A stretch of DNA of 64,000 nt, taken from positions 1-64,000 of the forward strand of contig NZ_JAJOYU010000010.1 of assembly GCF_021290985.1 (NCBI RefSeq), given 5' to 3'. The stretch comes from Rheinheimera soli. Lineage in GTDB: Bacteria; Pseudomonadota; Gammaproteobacteria; Enterobacterales; Alteromonadaceae. A program made the position numbers and the translations under genes. The notes beneath the pieces were generated by a model that saw only the letters and a program-made list of their open reading frames with translations, was not told the DNA's origin and made no database searches. Positions 30,101 through 38,650 of this stretch are shown in pieces (within the stretch, counting starts at the first letter, position 1; each line of letters opens with the position of its first letter).

Positions 30101-30189
30101 TATTGATCCCAGCTTTATTGCGTGTGACTTCTGCCCGTCAGACAAAACGGGCTACTCTTCCTTTGGAGATTTCTGATGCAACTTCATAA
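27106..30189 (+). CDS. RND-family efflux permease
   Basis: A 1027-aa inner-membrane proton-driven pump of the AcrB/HAE1 type. It has an N-terminal helix, the first large periplasmic loop, helices 2-6 (about 335-490, with GLAFAVGMVLDAAIIVQENI carrying the conserved Asp of TM4), a second periplasmic loop, and helices 8-12 (about 855-1010). The adaptor gene overlaps its 3' end by 14 bp. Permease before adaptor is the reverse of the common order. No outer-membrane channel or regulator gene accompanies it. Confidence 0.93.
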   Translation: MNLTRASLKNPAAVVVVSLIMVLFGLLAVAKLPIQLLPSIEQPQIFIQNGWRAAAPEEMESTIIEPQEAALRNVPGVIESSSFIGAGFGFITLTFDVGQDMQQAMLNVINALNQAPPRPREAAEPVVSLNSGAGPVASLLIRKLDENADADFTALQPVIDDVVYPRLKAIAGISQVELSSRRAKELHIVFDPYRLAALGLSVDQLSSRIGRASNVSGGFAEVGRREFTVRFVGQYDPAQYEQMVVAYQNDRPVYLHEVAQVKIDYAERTGFTKRNGYPAFYISLQRAAGSNTVEILDALNQEIADLNQNELQNKGIEIVLSYDASVHIKRAIELVNGNLVLGIALALVILYLFLRGWQATLLIGLTIPVSLMISIMVLDLFGRSLNVVSLAGLAFAVGMVLDAAIIVQENIMRLFQQGMALEQAVKKGTAQVSAALWASTATTVAIFVPVLFMQGVEGQLFYDLSLTLAVAVTASLLVALTLLPVASLFWLKPEASSVSLAFFWQTLASRVCRLTQNNKLALGWVTLFVPGSMLLITLLLPKADFLPQASIDTVFSGFSLPPGANIQILEQEIGNLLVTRLRPYYQDKKYPAIKGYNLSINRGFNSLFIYAEDPDSIDDMIKLLREEILVGLPDTKTFSVQGSLFNFGFGSGRELNLDFQGPDVPQLMQQAADAMPKIETLLPGATVRPVPDLALAQPELRLTPDENRIAQSGVDRFTVANMVRAVTDGIYIGEYFDGNERMDIILKGQGWQTPEQLTATPLYTPGAGGQTLGQLSELNYTTGPTSLQRVNGLRTISLQVTPPATMPLDEAMQILQRELMTPLRDEMPEQISVQFRGNADRLSHAMTEMGENFAVAVFILFLLMAALFRSAKDSLLVVLTMPMAILGGVVALRVLNLLTFQSLDLLTMIGFVILLGLVVNNAILLVDQCRQQQREGADLDAALFKAILTRSRPIFMSTLTSIFGMLPLVLVPGIGSEIYRGLAAVIVGGMTFSMLFSLVLIPALLRVTSARQTKRATLPLEISDATS

Positions 30190-31243
30190 ATGGGTCGCTA
30201 CCGCGGCTTTGTTCTGTAGCCCTTACCTTATCGCACAAACGTCACCAGAGAAGGTGGTCAGTGTGGCACAAGTACAGCAGCAGGTGATGTTGCCACATAC
30301 CATGGTGACGGCTCAGGTGCAAAGCCGTTATCAGGCTGATGTGACAGCTGGTGTAGAAGGGCGTTTATTATGGTTGGCGGAACCTGGCAGCCAGATTAAA
30401 CAAGATCAAGTAATAGCCCGTTTGGATACCACGCCGCTGCAGCTACGGGTTGATGAAATGCATGCCCGAATCAGCAGGGCGGATATTCAATGGCGGCGTT
30501 TGCAAAAAGATACTGCCCGACTGTTAGAGCTGAGTAAAAACAACAGTGTGGCTTTAACTCAGCTGGATCAAATCAGTGCTGATCGCGATAGCGCTGAAGC
30601 TGAACTTAAATTACTGCGGGCTCAACTGGCGCAGTTGCAGGATCAGATCGACCGCAGCTCAGTCAAAGCACCTTTTGCCGGTGTAGTGGCGCAACGTTTT
30701 CATCAGCATGGTGAAGATATCAGCAGAACAGATGCTTTGGTGCGGCTGGTGAATTTGAGTGATTTGGAAGTGGTGGTGTTTGCACCGCTGAAATATGCCG
30801 CTTTCTTGCAGCAAAATCAGTTGCTGCAGGTATTTCATAGCGGAGGTGAAAGCCAGTTGCCTGTACGGAATCTGATCCCTGTGTCTGATATGCGCTCACA
30901 AACCTTTGAAGCCCGAATTAAGGTGCCAGAGCAGCTGTTGGCGAACTTTCAGGTTGGCCAGTTGGTGTCTGTTGCTGTGCCTACTGCAATAGCCCGCCAG
31001 CAGTTGTTGGTGCCACGGGACGCTGTGGTGGTGAAAAGCGAAGGTCAGTTTGTGTTTGTGGTGGATGGCGAACAAAAAGCACAACAAAAGACTGTGCAAT
31101 TAGGACAGGGCATGGGCAAGTTAATAGCTGTAGATGCAGAACTGTCGGCTGGTGAGCACATCGTGGTCCGAGGTGGTGACACCTTAACCCAGGGCGATAA
31201 AGTTAAGGTGCTGACCGATCTGGAATTTCCGGTAAAAACCTAA
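30176..31243 (+). CDS. RND efflux periplasmic adaptor
   Basis: A 355-aa membrane fusion protein with a signal peptide ending near LIAQT, a lipoyl motif (VTAGVEGRLLWL, SVKAPFAGVVAQ) split by a coiled coil (about 85-145), and a C-terminal beta-barrel region (VPRDAVV). It should connect the upstream permease to an outer-membrane channel. Translation is coupled to the permease through the overlap. Confidence 0.9.
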   Translation: MQLHKWVATAALFCSPYLIAQTSPEKVVSVAQVQQQVMLPHTMVTAQVQSRYQADVTAGVEGRLLWLAEPGSQIKQDQVIARLDTTPLQLRVDEMHARISRADIQWRRLQKDTARLLELSKNNSVALTQLDQISADRDSAEAELKLLRAQLAQLQDQIDRSSVKAPFAGVVAQRFHQHGEDISRTDALVRLVNLSDLEVVVFAPLKYAAFLQQNQLLQVFHSGGESQLPVRNLIPVSDMRSQTFEARIKVPEQLLANFQVGQLVSVAVPTAIARQQLLVPRDAVVVKSEGQFVFVVDGEQKAQQKTVQLGQGMGKLIAVDAELSAGEHIVVRGGDTLTQGDKVKVLTDLEFPVKT

Positions 31244-31245
31244 GG

Positions 31246-31710
31246 CTATTTGCCGGATGCCGGAGCTTGCCATGCCGCAGTGCCCCAAAGTGGCACACTG
31301 GTCAGCGAATGTTTGTAGCTGCCGGTCGTTTCTTTGGTGGAGTACGACAAGTACAACAAAGTCTGACTGCTGCTATCCAGAATACGACGAATTTTTAAGT
31401 GCTTAAATAAAATGCTTTTGGACGTGCTGAAAATCACTTCGCCGTTTTTAGAACGATCGATGTCTTTTAGCATAGCTGTGGTGATTTCACCGGTTTGACG
31501 ACAGGCTATCGACATGTCGGACGGGTCGGCAAAATCCAGATTGGCTTCAACATGGCTGATATGACAAGTGACACCAGGAATTTTCGGGTCGTCGAAAGTC
31601 TGAATTTTAATGTCTTTGGTGGTGAATAAACCTAAGCTGACATCCGCTACTTCTTTATCAGAGCAGGCAGCAAGCCCAAGCACTGTAAACACCAAAAGCC
31701 ATTTTTTCAT
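31246..31710 (-). CDS. creA: CreA-family lipoprotein/periplasmic protein
   Basis: A 154-aa CreA homologue whose function is unknown even in E. coli. The N-terminus has a lipobox (LGLAAC). Family hallmarks include IKIQTFDDPKIPGVTCHIS, DPSDMSIACRQTG and SLTSVPLWGTAAW. It follows slyD on the same strand, separated by a terminator. Confidence 0.88.
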   Translation of the reverse strand: MKKWLLVFTVLGLAACSDKEVADVSLGLFTTKDIKIQTFDDPKIPGVTCHISHVEANLDFADPSDMSIACRQTGEITTAMLKDIDRSKNGEVIFSTSKSILFKHLKIRRILDSSSQTLLYLSYSTKETTGSYKHSLTSVPLWGTAAWQAPASGK

Positions 31711-31763
31711 AGTTCAGTCATCCTTTTAATGTATGAATACCCAAAGCTTACATAGACCCACAA

Positions 31764-31788
31764 GAAAAACGGAGTCTTACGACTCCGT
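31764..31788 (-). terminator. Intrinsic terminator after slyD
   Basis: Read on the minus strand, ACGGAGTC pairs with GACTCCGT around a 4-nt loop and is followed by a U run. It separates slyD from creA. Confidence 0.8.
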
Positions 31789-31797
31789 TGATTCTGA

Positions 31798-32283
31798 TTA
31801 ATGTCCGGCGTGGCCGTCTAAACCATGCACATGGCCATGGGCCAATTCTTCTTCGGTTGCGTCGCGGACTAAAATCACTTCCACATCAAAAGTCAGGTCA
31901 ATGCCTGACAGTGGGTGATTACCGTCTACGACCACTTCGTCTTCTGTCACGTCTAACACAATGACAGATTGCTCACGGCCGTCCGGGCCTGCAGCGCGAA
32001 AACGCATGCCAACCTGTACATCCATGCCTTCGAATAAATTACGTGGCACCGCCTGAGTTAATTCATCATGGCGATCACCATAGGCTTCTGCTGCTGGTAC
32101 TTCAGCTTTGAATTTGTCGCCCACAGTTTTACCTAATAAAGCTTGCTCTAAACCGTGAATTAAAGCGCCTGTACCAAAAATAAATACCAGCGGTTCTCCG
32201 CCAGCCGAACTATCTAATTCGTTGCCTGCTTTGTCAGCCACAGTGTAATGAATGGCGACTACTTTTTCTGCTTGTATGCTCAT
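31798..32283 (-). CDS. slyD: FKBP-type peptidyl-prolyl isomerase SlyD
   Basis: A 161-aa cytoplasmic prolyl isomerase and metallochaperone. The FKBP fold carries the inserted IF domain (AYGDRHDELTQAVPRNLF) typical of SlyD. The C-terminal tail is short but His-rich (HGHVHGLDGHAGH) and could bind nickel, although it lacks the long Cys/His tail of E. coli SlyD. It lies 11 bp after ygfZ on the same strand. Confidence 0.9.
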   Translation of the reverse strand: MSIQAEKVVAIHYTVADKAGNELDSSAGGEPLVFIFGTGALIHGLEQALLGKTVGDKFKAEVPAAEAYGDRHDELTQAVPRNLFEGMDVQVGMRFRAAGPDGREQSVIVLDVTEDEVVVDGNHPLSGIDLTFDVEVILVRDATEEELAHGHVHGLDGHAGH

Positions 32284-32294
32284 GCAAACCTCAG

Positions 32295-33269
32295 TTACGC
32301 GAGTGAATAGGGCAAAGGTGATAACACTAAAACCGATGCATCCGGAGTTGCTAATCGCAGTGGATCAGCTGGGTTAATATCGTTCGGTAACACCGCCAAC
32401 ACCCAAAGTTGCCCCTGAATATTCACCGCATTAATGACCTGGCCAACCCGACGCCAGTTTTCCGACCATTGTACTTCAATATCTGTGCCGCTGGCCGGAG
32501 TTTCCTCACTTTGACTGGTAAGGATATAAGCAGCTCTTTTATTTTTACCCAGATATTTCATTCGGGCCACAGTTTCCTGGCCTATGTAACAACCTTTAGT
32601 AAAACTAATGGCGTCGATACTTTGTAAATTCAGCATCTGTGGCACGTATTCGCCAATCACCGCCTGCTCTAAATAGGAAAAACCTTGTTGGATATGCTGG
32701 GCTAACCACAAGGTTGGAGCAGCCAAACGGGCAGATTGTTCCGCTAATAATTGTCTGGCGTGGACAAAATCCAGCACTAACAGGTAATGCTCGTCCGCCA
32801 AACGCATTAGTTTACCACCAGCAACTGAACTTAACTGACCCGCAGCAGCAGGTTGGGCGTAACCCAGTTTTTCCAGTAAAGCGGCGGTACCTGAGCCGCT
32901 AATGCCTAAAATAGCCAGACTGTCATGGCCCGCTTCAAAACTGACTTTAGAAAACACACCAAACTTTTTCAGTTGGGTGGCTGAAGCCTGTAATTCGTCA
33001 CGAAAGCCGATGTACCATAGATTTTCGTCATTGGCACATAAATGAAATTGGCCCCACATTTTGCCTTTGGCATCACAATGAGCGCCACGCAGAAAGTTGT
33101 CAGCATTTAGCGTATTCAGATCTGCAGTCACTTGTCCTTGCAGGTATTTACGGCTATCTGGTCCGGCAATAATCAGACTTTCAAAGCCCGGCAACGGACT
33201 GATAAAGGCACCTTGCACTGACGTAGATAAAGAAGCGAGTTGATCGGCACTGATCCAGGATGCTTGCAT
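32295..33269 (-). CDS. ygfZ: tRNA-modifying folate-binding protein YgfZ
   Basis: A 324-aa GcvT-like protein that uses folate to support iron-sulfur enzymes such as MiaB. The signature KGCYIGQETVARMKY with its conserved Cys is intact. As in many gammaproteobacteria it diverges from sdhE. The start ATG at 33269 gives a normal family N-terminus. Confidence 0.93.
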   Translation of the reverse strand: MQASWISADQLASLSTSVQGAFISPLPGFESLIIAGPDSRKYLQGQVTADLNTLNADNFLRGAHCDAKGKMWGQFHLCANDENLWYIGFRDELQASATQLKKFGVFSKVSFEAGHDSLAILGISGSGTAALLEKLGYAQPAAAGQLSSVAGGKLMRLADEHYLLVLDFVHARQLLAEQSARLAAPTLWLAQHIQQGFSYLEQAVIGEYVPQMLNLQSIDAISFTKGCYIGQETVARMKYLGKNKRAAYILTSQSEETPASGTDIEVQWSENWRRVGQVINAVNIQGQLWVLAVLPNDINPADPLRLATPDASVLVLSPLPYSLA

Positions 33270-33384
33270 AAGGGTAAGTCTCTTAGAATACTAAGGTGAT
33301 CATTGGGGGATTTGGCTAAAAGCTCAACCCCTGTAAGGTTTTTTTGTTAGAATCCGGTCAATACCAACAAAAGGAAAGCTGTAG

Positions 33385-33636
33385 ATGAAAGAATTAATGG
33401 GTAAACCCCGCCTGCGTTGGGCCTGCCGTCGTGGCATGCTGGAATTGGACGTTTTGCTGGCTCCTTTTGTTGAAGAAGGGTACGACGCTTTAACAGAAGC
33501 ACAAAAATATACTTTTGAAGCCTTGTTAGCTTGTGATGACCCGGATTTGTTCGCCTGGTTTATGGGCCATGGCAAATCCACCGATCCAGAGCTGCAGGCT
33601 ATGGTGAATATCATTGTTAACAGAGTACGGGTATAA
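33385..33636 (+). CDS. sdhE: Succinate dehydrogenase flavinylation factor SdhE
   Basis: An 83-aa protein that helps attach FAD to SdhA and FrdA. The defining motif RRGMLELD is present near residue 15-22, followed by the acidic FEALLACDDPDLF segment. It overlaps the start of the ygfX-like gene. The order ygfZ, sdhE, ygfX matches E. coli. Confidence 0.93.
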   Translation: MKELMGKPRLRWACRRGMLELDVLLAPFVEEGYDALTEAQKYTFEALLACDDPDLFAWFMGHGKSTDPELQAMVNIIVNRVRV

Positions 33637-34060
33637 CCTTAGCTTCGTGCCATCCCGCATGCGCCGGATTCTATATCTGGCGCAATGCTTATTAATCCTG
33701 CTTATTTTCCTGCTACAACCTTTTTATGCCCTCTGGTGGCTGCTGCTTTGGCCCTGGCTGTTTTTTTGCTTTTATCAACTGTTAGGGCAATGGCAACAAC
33801 CCATCAAAGCGCGACTGTTGTTTTTAACTGAAAAAGGCGAGCTGAAATGGTGGCAGGATGAACTGCCAGCAGGGCAGTTGTCGGCAGAGTCTTTGGTGTC
33901 GCAACTGGGCATTTGGTTGCGCTGGCGTGATACAGAGCAACAAGCCCAACAGTTATGGCTGTACAGAGATAATTTATCTGAAGAGCATTTTCGCAGTCTG
34001 GCGAGGGTATGCCAGACCGTAAAATGGCAGCAGCAAGCCGGCTCAGTGAACCGGCGTTAA
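33614..34060 (+). CDS. YgfX/CptA-like membrane protein
   Basis: A 148-aa protein with two adjacent membrane helices (about 18-53) and a cytoplasmic C-terminal half rich in Trp and Gln, as in YgfX. The start is uncertain: TTG 33614 overlaps sdhE by 23 bp and keeps residues resembling the YgfX N-terminus, while GTG 33647 and ATG 33659 are alternatives; none has a good ribosome site. It converges on nadB, with 4 bp of overlap. Confidence 0.75.
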   Translation: MLTEYGYNLSFVPSRMRRILYLAQCLLILLIFLLQPFYALWWLLLWPWLFFCFYQLLGQWQQPIKARLLFLTEKGELKWWQDELPAGQLSAESLVSQLGIWLRWRDTEQQAQQLWLYRDNLSEEHFRSLARVCQTVKWQQQAGSVNRR

Positions 34061-35655
34061 GGTTTCAAAATGGTTGGCGTGGGTTCTGCTAATTGATCCG
34101 GGTAGTCCAGATTGTAATGCAGGCCACGGCTTTCTTTGCGCTCCATAGCGCTGCGGATAATCAGCTCTGCTACCATGGTTAAATTACGCAACTCCAGCAA
34201 ATTATTGCTAACGCGGAAGTTGCGGTAATAATCCTGAATTTCACGTTGCAATAGCTCTACTCTGTGCAAGGCGCGTTCTAAGCGTTTTTCAGTGCGAACT
34301 ATGCCAACATAATCCCACATAAAAAGCCGCAATTCGTGCCAGTTGTGAGTAATCACTACCTCTTCATCCGAATCTATAACGCGGCTTTCATCCCAGCAAG
34401 GCAGTTCAGTGACTAAGCGGGCTGACTCGAGCTGCTGCTTAATATGCCGTGCTGCAGATTGAGCAAAAACCACGCACTCCAATAAGGAGTTACTGGCCAT
34501 ACGGTTAGCGCCATGTAACCCTGTATAGGCCACTTCACCAATAGCATACAGATTAGAAATATCAGTCTGGCCATTCAGATTCGTCATCACACCACCGCAG
34601 GTGTAATGCGCTGCTGGTACCACAGGAATGGGTTGTTTGGTAATGTCGATACCTACACTTAAACACTTGGCATAAATGGTGGGGAAGTGTTCAATAATAA
34701 AGTCTTTCGGCTTGTGGCTGATATCCAGATAAACACAATGAGCGCCGAGCTTTTTCATTTCATAGTCGATAGCGCGGGCTACGATGTCGCGCGGTGCTAA
34801 TTCGGCGCGTTCGTCGAAATCCGGCATAAAACGGCTGCCGTCAGGCCGTCTTAAATACGCACCTTCACCACGCATGGCTTCAGTGATCAGATAATTCTGT
34901 GCTTCAGGGTGATACAAGCTGGTCGGGTGGAATTGATTAAATTCCATATTGGCTACGCTGCAACCGGCACGCCAGGCCATAGCTATGCCATCGCCGCTGG
35001 CGACATCAGGATTACTGGTGTAAAGATAAACCTTACTGGCTCCGCCTGTGGCAAGCGCAATACATTTAGCGCCAATCACTTCTACATGTTCTTCTTCACG
35101 GTTCCAGACATAAGCGCCATGGCATTTTTGTTCTGCTAAGCCCAACTTGCTGGAGGTGATTAAATCAATCGCATTGTAGTTTTCCAGCAATTGAATATTC
35201 GGATGGCCTTTGACTTGCTCAACCAAGGTTATTTGTACAGCCCGGCCTGTGGCATCTGCTGCGTGCAAAATACGTCTGTGGCTATGACCGCCTTCGCGGG
35301 TCAGGTGGTATTTCAGCACACCATCTTCGTCTTTGTATTGATCAAAAGGCACGCCCTGACCAATTAACCATTCCATGGCTTCTTTGGCATGCTCAGCAGT
35401 AAACTGCACTGCGGCAGCTTCACATAAGCCGGCGCCAGCTATTAAGGTGTCATCCACATGGGAGGCGATACTGTCGTTTTCATCAAATACGGCAGCTATG
35501 CCACCTTGAGCATATAAGGTAGAGCCTTCACGCAAAGGGCCTTTACTCAGCACTATCACTTTGGCAGTGTCGGCCAGATGCAAAGCCAGCGATAAACCCG
35601 CAGCACCGCTGCCGATAATTAATACGTCACAAAGATGTTTTTTTTGTTGTTGCAT
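34057..35655 (-). CDS. nadB: L-aspartate oxidase
   Basis: FAD enzyme for the first step of NAD synthesis, 532 aa from ATG 35655 (E. coli 540). The FAD Rossmann motif is [35 protein letters not shown] and HPTSLY are typical of the succinate dehydrogenase/aspartate oxidase family; [16 protein letters not shown] is the C-terminal FAD contact. A GTG three codons upstream is possible. It diverges from rpoE as in E. coli. Confidence 0.95.
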   Translation of the reverse strand: MQQQKKHLCDVLIIGSGAAGLSLALHLADTAKVIVLSKGPLREGSTLYAQGGIAAVFDENDSIASHVDDTLIAGAGLCEAAAVQFTAEHAKEAMEWLIGQGVPFDQYKDEDGVLKYHLTREGGHSHRRILHAADATGRAVQITLVEQVKGHPNIQLLENYNAIDLITSSKLGLAEQKCHGAYVWNREEEHVEVIGAKCIALATGGASKVYLYTSNPDVASGDGIAMAWRAGCSVANMEFNQFHPTSLYHPEAQNYLITEAMRGEGAYLRRPDGSRFMPDFDERAELAPRDIVARAIDYEMKKLGAHCVYLDISHKPKDFIIEHFPTIYAKCLSVGIDITKQPIPVVPAAHYTCGGVMTNLNGQTDISNLYAIGEVAYTGLHGANRMASNSLLECVVFAQSAARHIKQQLESARLVTELPCWDESRVIDSDEEVVITHNWHELRLFMWDYVGIVRTEKRLERALHRVELLQREIQDYYRNFRVSNNLLELRNLTMVAELIIRSAMERKESRGLHYNLDYPDQLAEPTPTILKP

Positions 35656-35773
35656 GCGATACACTTATTCAGTCAAAAACACATAAATGTCTGTAATTTG
35701 GGTCTTTATACGCTACTTTCCGGCGGCTGGCCGTATCAGAAACGGCAAATTGTAACTTTTTTTACTTATTCCA

Positions 35774-35802
35774 AGAACTATTCATATAGCTTCCAGTCAT
35801 AA
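35774..35802 (+). promoter_or_regulatory. Candidate sigma-E promoter of rpoE
   Basis: AGAACTA (35774-35780) and TCATAA (35797-35802) are 16 bp apart, close to the sigma-E consensus GGAACTT with 16 bp then TCTGA. It lies about 65 bp before the rpoE ATG and would give the autoregulation known for this operon. Confidence 0.5.
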
Positions 35803-35867
35803 GGGTACGCTTGACGAGCGCCAGTTGCAAAAAGAAAGTAGTATTTAGCATTAGGGGAAAGGCTCGG

Positions 35868-36443
35868 ATGAGCGAGCAAGAATTGGATTGGCAGATTGTC
35901 CAGCGGGTACAACAAGGGGATAAAGCAGCCTTTAATGTGTTGGTAAAAAAATACCAGCATCGGATTGCGAACTTAATCTCACGTTATGTCTCTAATCATG
36001 GCGATGTGGCGGATGTAGCTCAGGAAGCCTTTATTAAAGCTTACCGTGCTATTCCCGGCTTTCGTGGTGAGAGTGCATTTTACACTTGGTTGTACCGGAT
36101 AGCTGTGAACAGCGCTAAAAATTACCTGGTAGCGACAGGACGCAAGCCACCATCTACAGACGTAGATGCGGATGATGCCGAGTTTTATGACGGTAGCGAT
36201 GCGTTAAAAGAGCAGGATTCTCCGGAAAAACTTTTGTTATCCGATGAAATCCGTAATGTTGTGTTCGATACCATTGAAAAGTTGCCAGACGAATTACGCA
36301 CAGCTATTACGTTGCGTGAATTGGATGGCTTAAGTTACGAAGAGATTGCGGAAGTGATGGGCTGCCCAATAGGAACAGTCAGAAGTCGAATTTTCCGTGC
36401 ACGTGAAGCTATTGATGCGCAGTTAAAACCGCTCATTAGTTGA
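35868..36443 (+). CDS. rpoE: RNA polymerase sigma-E factor
   Basis: Extracytoplasmic-stress sigma factor, exactly 191 aa (as in E. coli) from ATG 35868, with GGGGAAAGG upstream; an in-frame start at 35811 lies inside the promoter region. Region 2 (DVADVAQEAFIKAYRA) and region 4 (LSYEEIAEVMGCPIGTVRSRIFRAREA) are intact. It heads rpoE-rseA-rseB-rseC. Confidence 0.97.
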   Translation: MSEQELDWQIVQRVQQGDKAAFNVLVKKYQHRIANLISRYVSNHGDVADVAQEAFIKAYRAIPGFRGESAFYTWLYRIAVNSAKNYLVATGRKPPSTDVDADDAEFYDGSDALKEQDSPEKLLLSDEIRNVVFDTIEKLPDELRTAITLRELDGLSYEEIAEVMGCPIGTVRSRIFRAREAIDAQLKPLIS

Positions 36444-36466
36444 ACCTCTACTAAACAGGAATCGGT

Positions 36467-37105
36467 ATGTCGTCAGAAAAATCAGATTGGCTCTCGGCTG
36501 CTAGTGATAACCAGGCAATCAGTCCGGAACAATTAGACAGATTACTGCAAGACGCTGAATTACAGCAGAGCTTTGCGCGTTATCATTTGATTGGTGCTGC
36601 CATTCGTAATGAATTGCCAGCTCAACTGGATATGCAGTTTGCAGATAACTTTGCCAGCCTGTTGGATCAAGAGCCTGCTTATCAGTTAGAAAGCAGCCCA
36701 CTAGTACAGGGACAACAAACAGCTGTGTCGTTCTGGAAAAAACTGGGTGAAGCCGCCAATACGGGTTGGTTTAAAACTGGTTTTCAAGGCACTGTAGCCG
36801 CCAGCGTGGCATTAGTTGCTGTGCTAGGTGTTCAACAGTTCCAGGGGGCAGGCCAGGATGCAGATCTGAATTCACCTTTACCTGTGTTACAAACTCAGCC
36901 TGTTGCTGGTTTTGCCACACCTGTTAGTTTGAGTCAGACGTCAGTAAATTCCCGTTTTGAACAGGAACAACGTCAGGCTATGCTGGAACAGCAACAACGT
37001 TTGCAGCAACTGCTGCAGGCACATCGTCAGCAAATCAGAGTAATGGACACTGCACAGCAGAACACTCCAGAAACTCCAGCTGAGAAACCAAGACAAGAGC
37101 AATAA
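36467..37105 (+). CDS. rseA: Sigma-E anti-sigma factor RseA
   Basis: A 212-aa single-pass inner-membrane anti-sigma factor. The N-terminal cytoplasmic domain (1-90, with FARYHLIGAAIRNE) binds RpoE, one membrane helix spans about 107-124, and the periplasmic tail is rich in Gln. Sequential cleavage by DegS and RseP is expected from the family. It lies 23 bp after rpoE. Confidence 0.93.
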   Translation: MSSEKSDWLSAASDNQAISPEQLDRLLQDAELQQSFARYHLIGAAIRNELPAQLDMQFADNFASLLDQEPAYQLESSPLVQGQQTAVSFWKKLGEAANTGWFKTGFQGTVAASVALVAVLGVQQFQGAGQDADLNSPLPVLQTQPVAGFATPVSLSQTSVNSRFEQEQRQAMLEQQQRLQQLLQAHRQQIRVMDTAQQNTPETPAEKPRQEQ

Positions 37106-37107
37106 AT

Positions 37108-38031
37108 ATGGGTTGGAAAGGCTTAAGCAGTGCCTTGATCATCTTGTGTTACTCCAGCCTGAGCTTCGCCGAAGTCTCGGGATGGGAGTGGTTTGAGCGA
37201 AGTCAGAGTTCGGTTCGTCAATTTAATTTTGAAGCTTCCTTTGTTGTCATCAAACCCAATCAGGTAGACAGCTACCGTTGGGTGCATGGCGTACACAATG
37301 ATTCAGAGATAGAGCAACTGATGCCACTGGAACAAAGTGGCGTTGAAATTTTGCGTCGTGGTGAGATGGTGTATTACATTGCACCTGAAAAAGCGCCTCT
37401 GGCAACCAGCAGCAGTACTATCAAAGAACTTCCTGCTCTGTTGTATCGTGATATCGAATCCATCAAAACCTTATACGATGCAGTGCCTGGCGGTGCGACT
37501 CAATTATCGGGTCGTTCTGCTCAGTTATTGCGTTTAACGCCTTTGCAAAGTGGCAGGCCGGGCTATTGGTTGTGGTTAGACAGTCAGACAGGTTTTCCGC
37601 TGAAAATAGACACTTTAACTGTTCAGAATGAAGTGCTGGAGCGGTGGGTGGTTACCCATATTTTGCCCCACGCCACTTTGCCTGAAATACTGAATGTGGC
37701 TGCCAATGCGGAATTACCAGCTGTTGCTGAAACAATACCCAACGTAGCTTTGCCGCAAAGCCCGCTGGAATTGTCCTGGTTACCTGATGGTTATCAGGAA
37801 GTTTCTGTCACGGCAGCTATGGTGCCGCAACAGGTTCTGGAGCAATGGTTGTTATATGACGGCTTACATCAGGTGTCTGTATTTGTGCAGCCCAGTGCAA
37901 GTTTGCCTGCTCAGGCTTTCCGCGATGGAGCGACCACTATATTTGTCATGCCAAAAAACCAGTTTGATGTCACTGTGATAGGCCCTGTGTCTATTGAGAC
38001 GGCCCGACAAATCGCCGAATCGGTGCGTTAA
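37108..38031 (+). CDS. rseB: Sigma-E regulator RseB (MucB)
   Basis: A 307-aa periplasmic protein with a signal peptide ending near SLSFAE and the two-domain MucB/RseB fold (LolA-like large domain, then a small domain starting near LSWLPDGYQEV). It protects RseA from DegS until lipid or LPS signals displace it. The gene starts 2 bp after rseA. Confidence 0.92.
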   Translation: MGWKGLSSALIILCYSSLSFAEVSGWEWFERSQSSVRQFNFEASFVVIKPNQVDSYRWVHGVHNDSEIEQLMPLEQSGVEILRRGEMVYYIAPEKAPLATSSSTIKELPALLYRDIESIKTLYDAVPGGATQLSGRSAQLLRLTPLQSGRPGYWLWLDSQTGFPLKIDTLTVQNEVLERWVVTHILPHATLPEILNVAANAELPAVAETIPNVALPQSPLELSWLPDGYQEVSVTAAMVPQQVLEQWLLYDGLHQVSVFVQPSASLPAQAFRDGATTIFVMPKNQFDVTVIGPVSIETARQIAESVR

Positions 38032-38490
38032 ATGCTGGAAGAAATTGCTACTGTGATGAAAAGCCAGAGCGATGGTGTCTGGCTGAAAACTCAAAGTATC
38101 AGTAGCTGCAATGCCTGTCAGTCTAATAACGACTGTGGTACTGGTGTGGTAGCTAAAGCTTTAACCCCACGTGAAAATCTGTTTTTTGTCAAAAGTCAGT
38201 TGCAGTTACTGGAAGGGCAAAAAGTCAAAATAGCTGTCAGCGAACAACATCTGTTGTCTGCTGCGGCTTTGCTGTATTTATTCCCCTTGTTTTGTCTGAT
38301 TGCAGTGGCTGCTTTATTAAGTCGGCTGCAATTGGCAGAGACTGTCATAGTGCTGGGTTCTTTATCTGCATTAGCTGCTGGTTTTGCTGTGGCGCGCTTC
38401 ATCAGTGGTCCATCGGCACAGCAAGAGCAAATAGAGATCCTTGCGGTATTGCCGGAACTGGCGGTACAACATATCCGTATCACAGATTAA
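38032..38490 (+). CDS. rseC: SoxR-reducing/sigma-E positive regulator RseC
   Basis: A 152-aa inner-membrane protein whose ATG directly follows the rseB stop. An N-terminal Cys cluster (C26-x2-C29-x5-C35) is the RseC/MucC signature. Two membrane helices lie at about 72-95 and 103-125. The 160-bp gap after it leads to lepA. Confidence 0.92.
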   Translation: MLEEIATVMKSQSDGVWLKTQSISSCNACQSNNDCGTGVVAKALTPRENLFFVKSQLQLLEGQKVKIAVSEQHLLSAAALLYLFPLFCLIAVAALLSRLQLAETVIVLGSLSALAAGFAVARFISGPSAQQEQIEILAVLPELAVQHIRITD

Positions 38491-38650
38491 TACTCCGCTG
38501 AAATCCGCTGTAACATCTGAACACATAGCAACCAATGCCGAGATCGAGTACAATTCGCGGCAAATTTATCTGAATCAACTTTGGTGTTCGCCCGGTTTGT
38601 GACCATAAGGGTCAGAGTGGGGCCACCTGATAGCAGCTTTAGCGGAAAAA

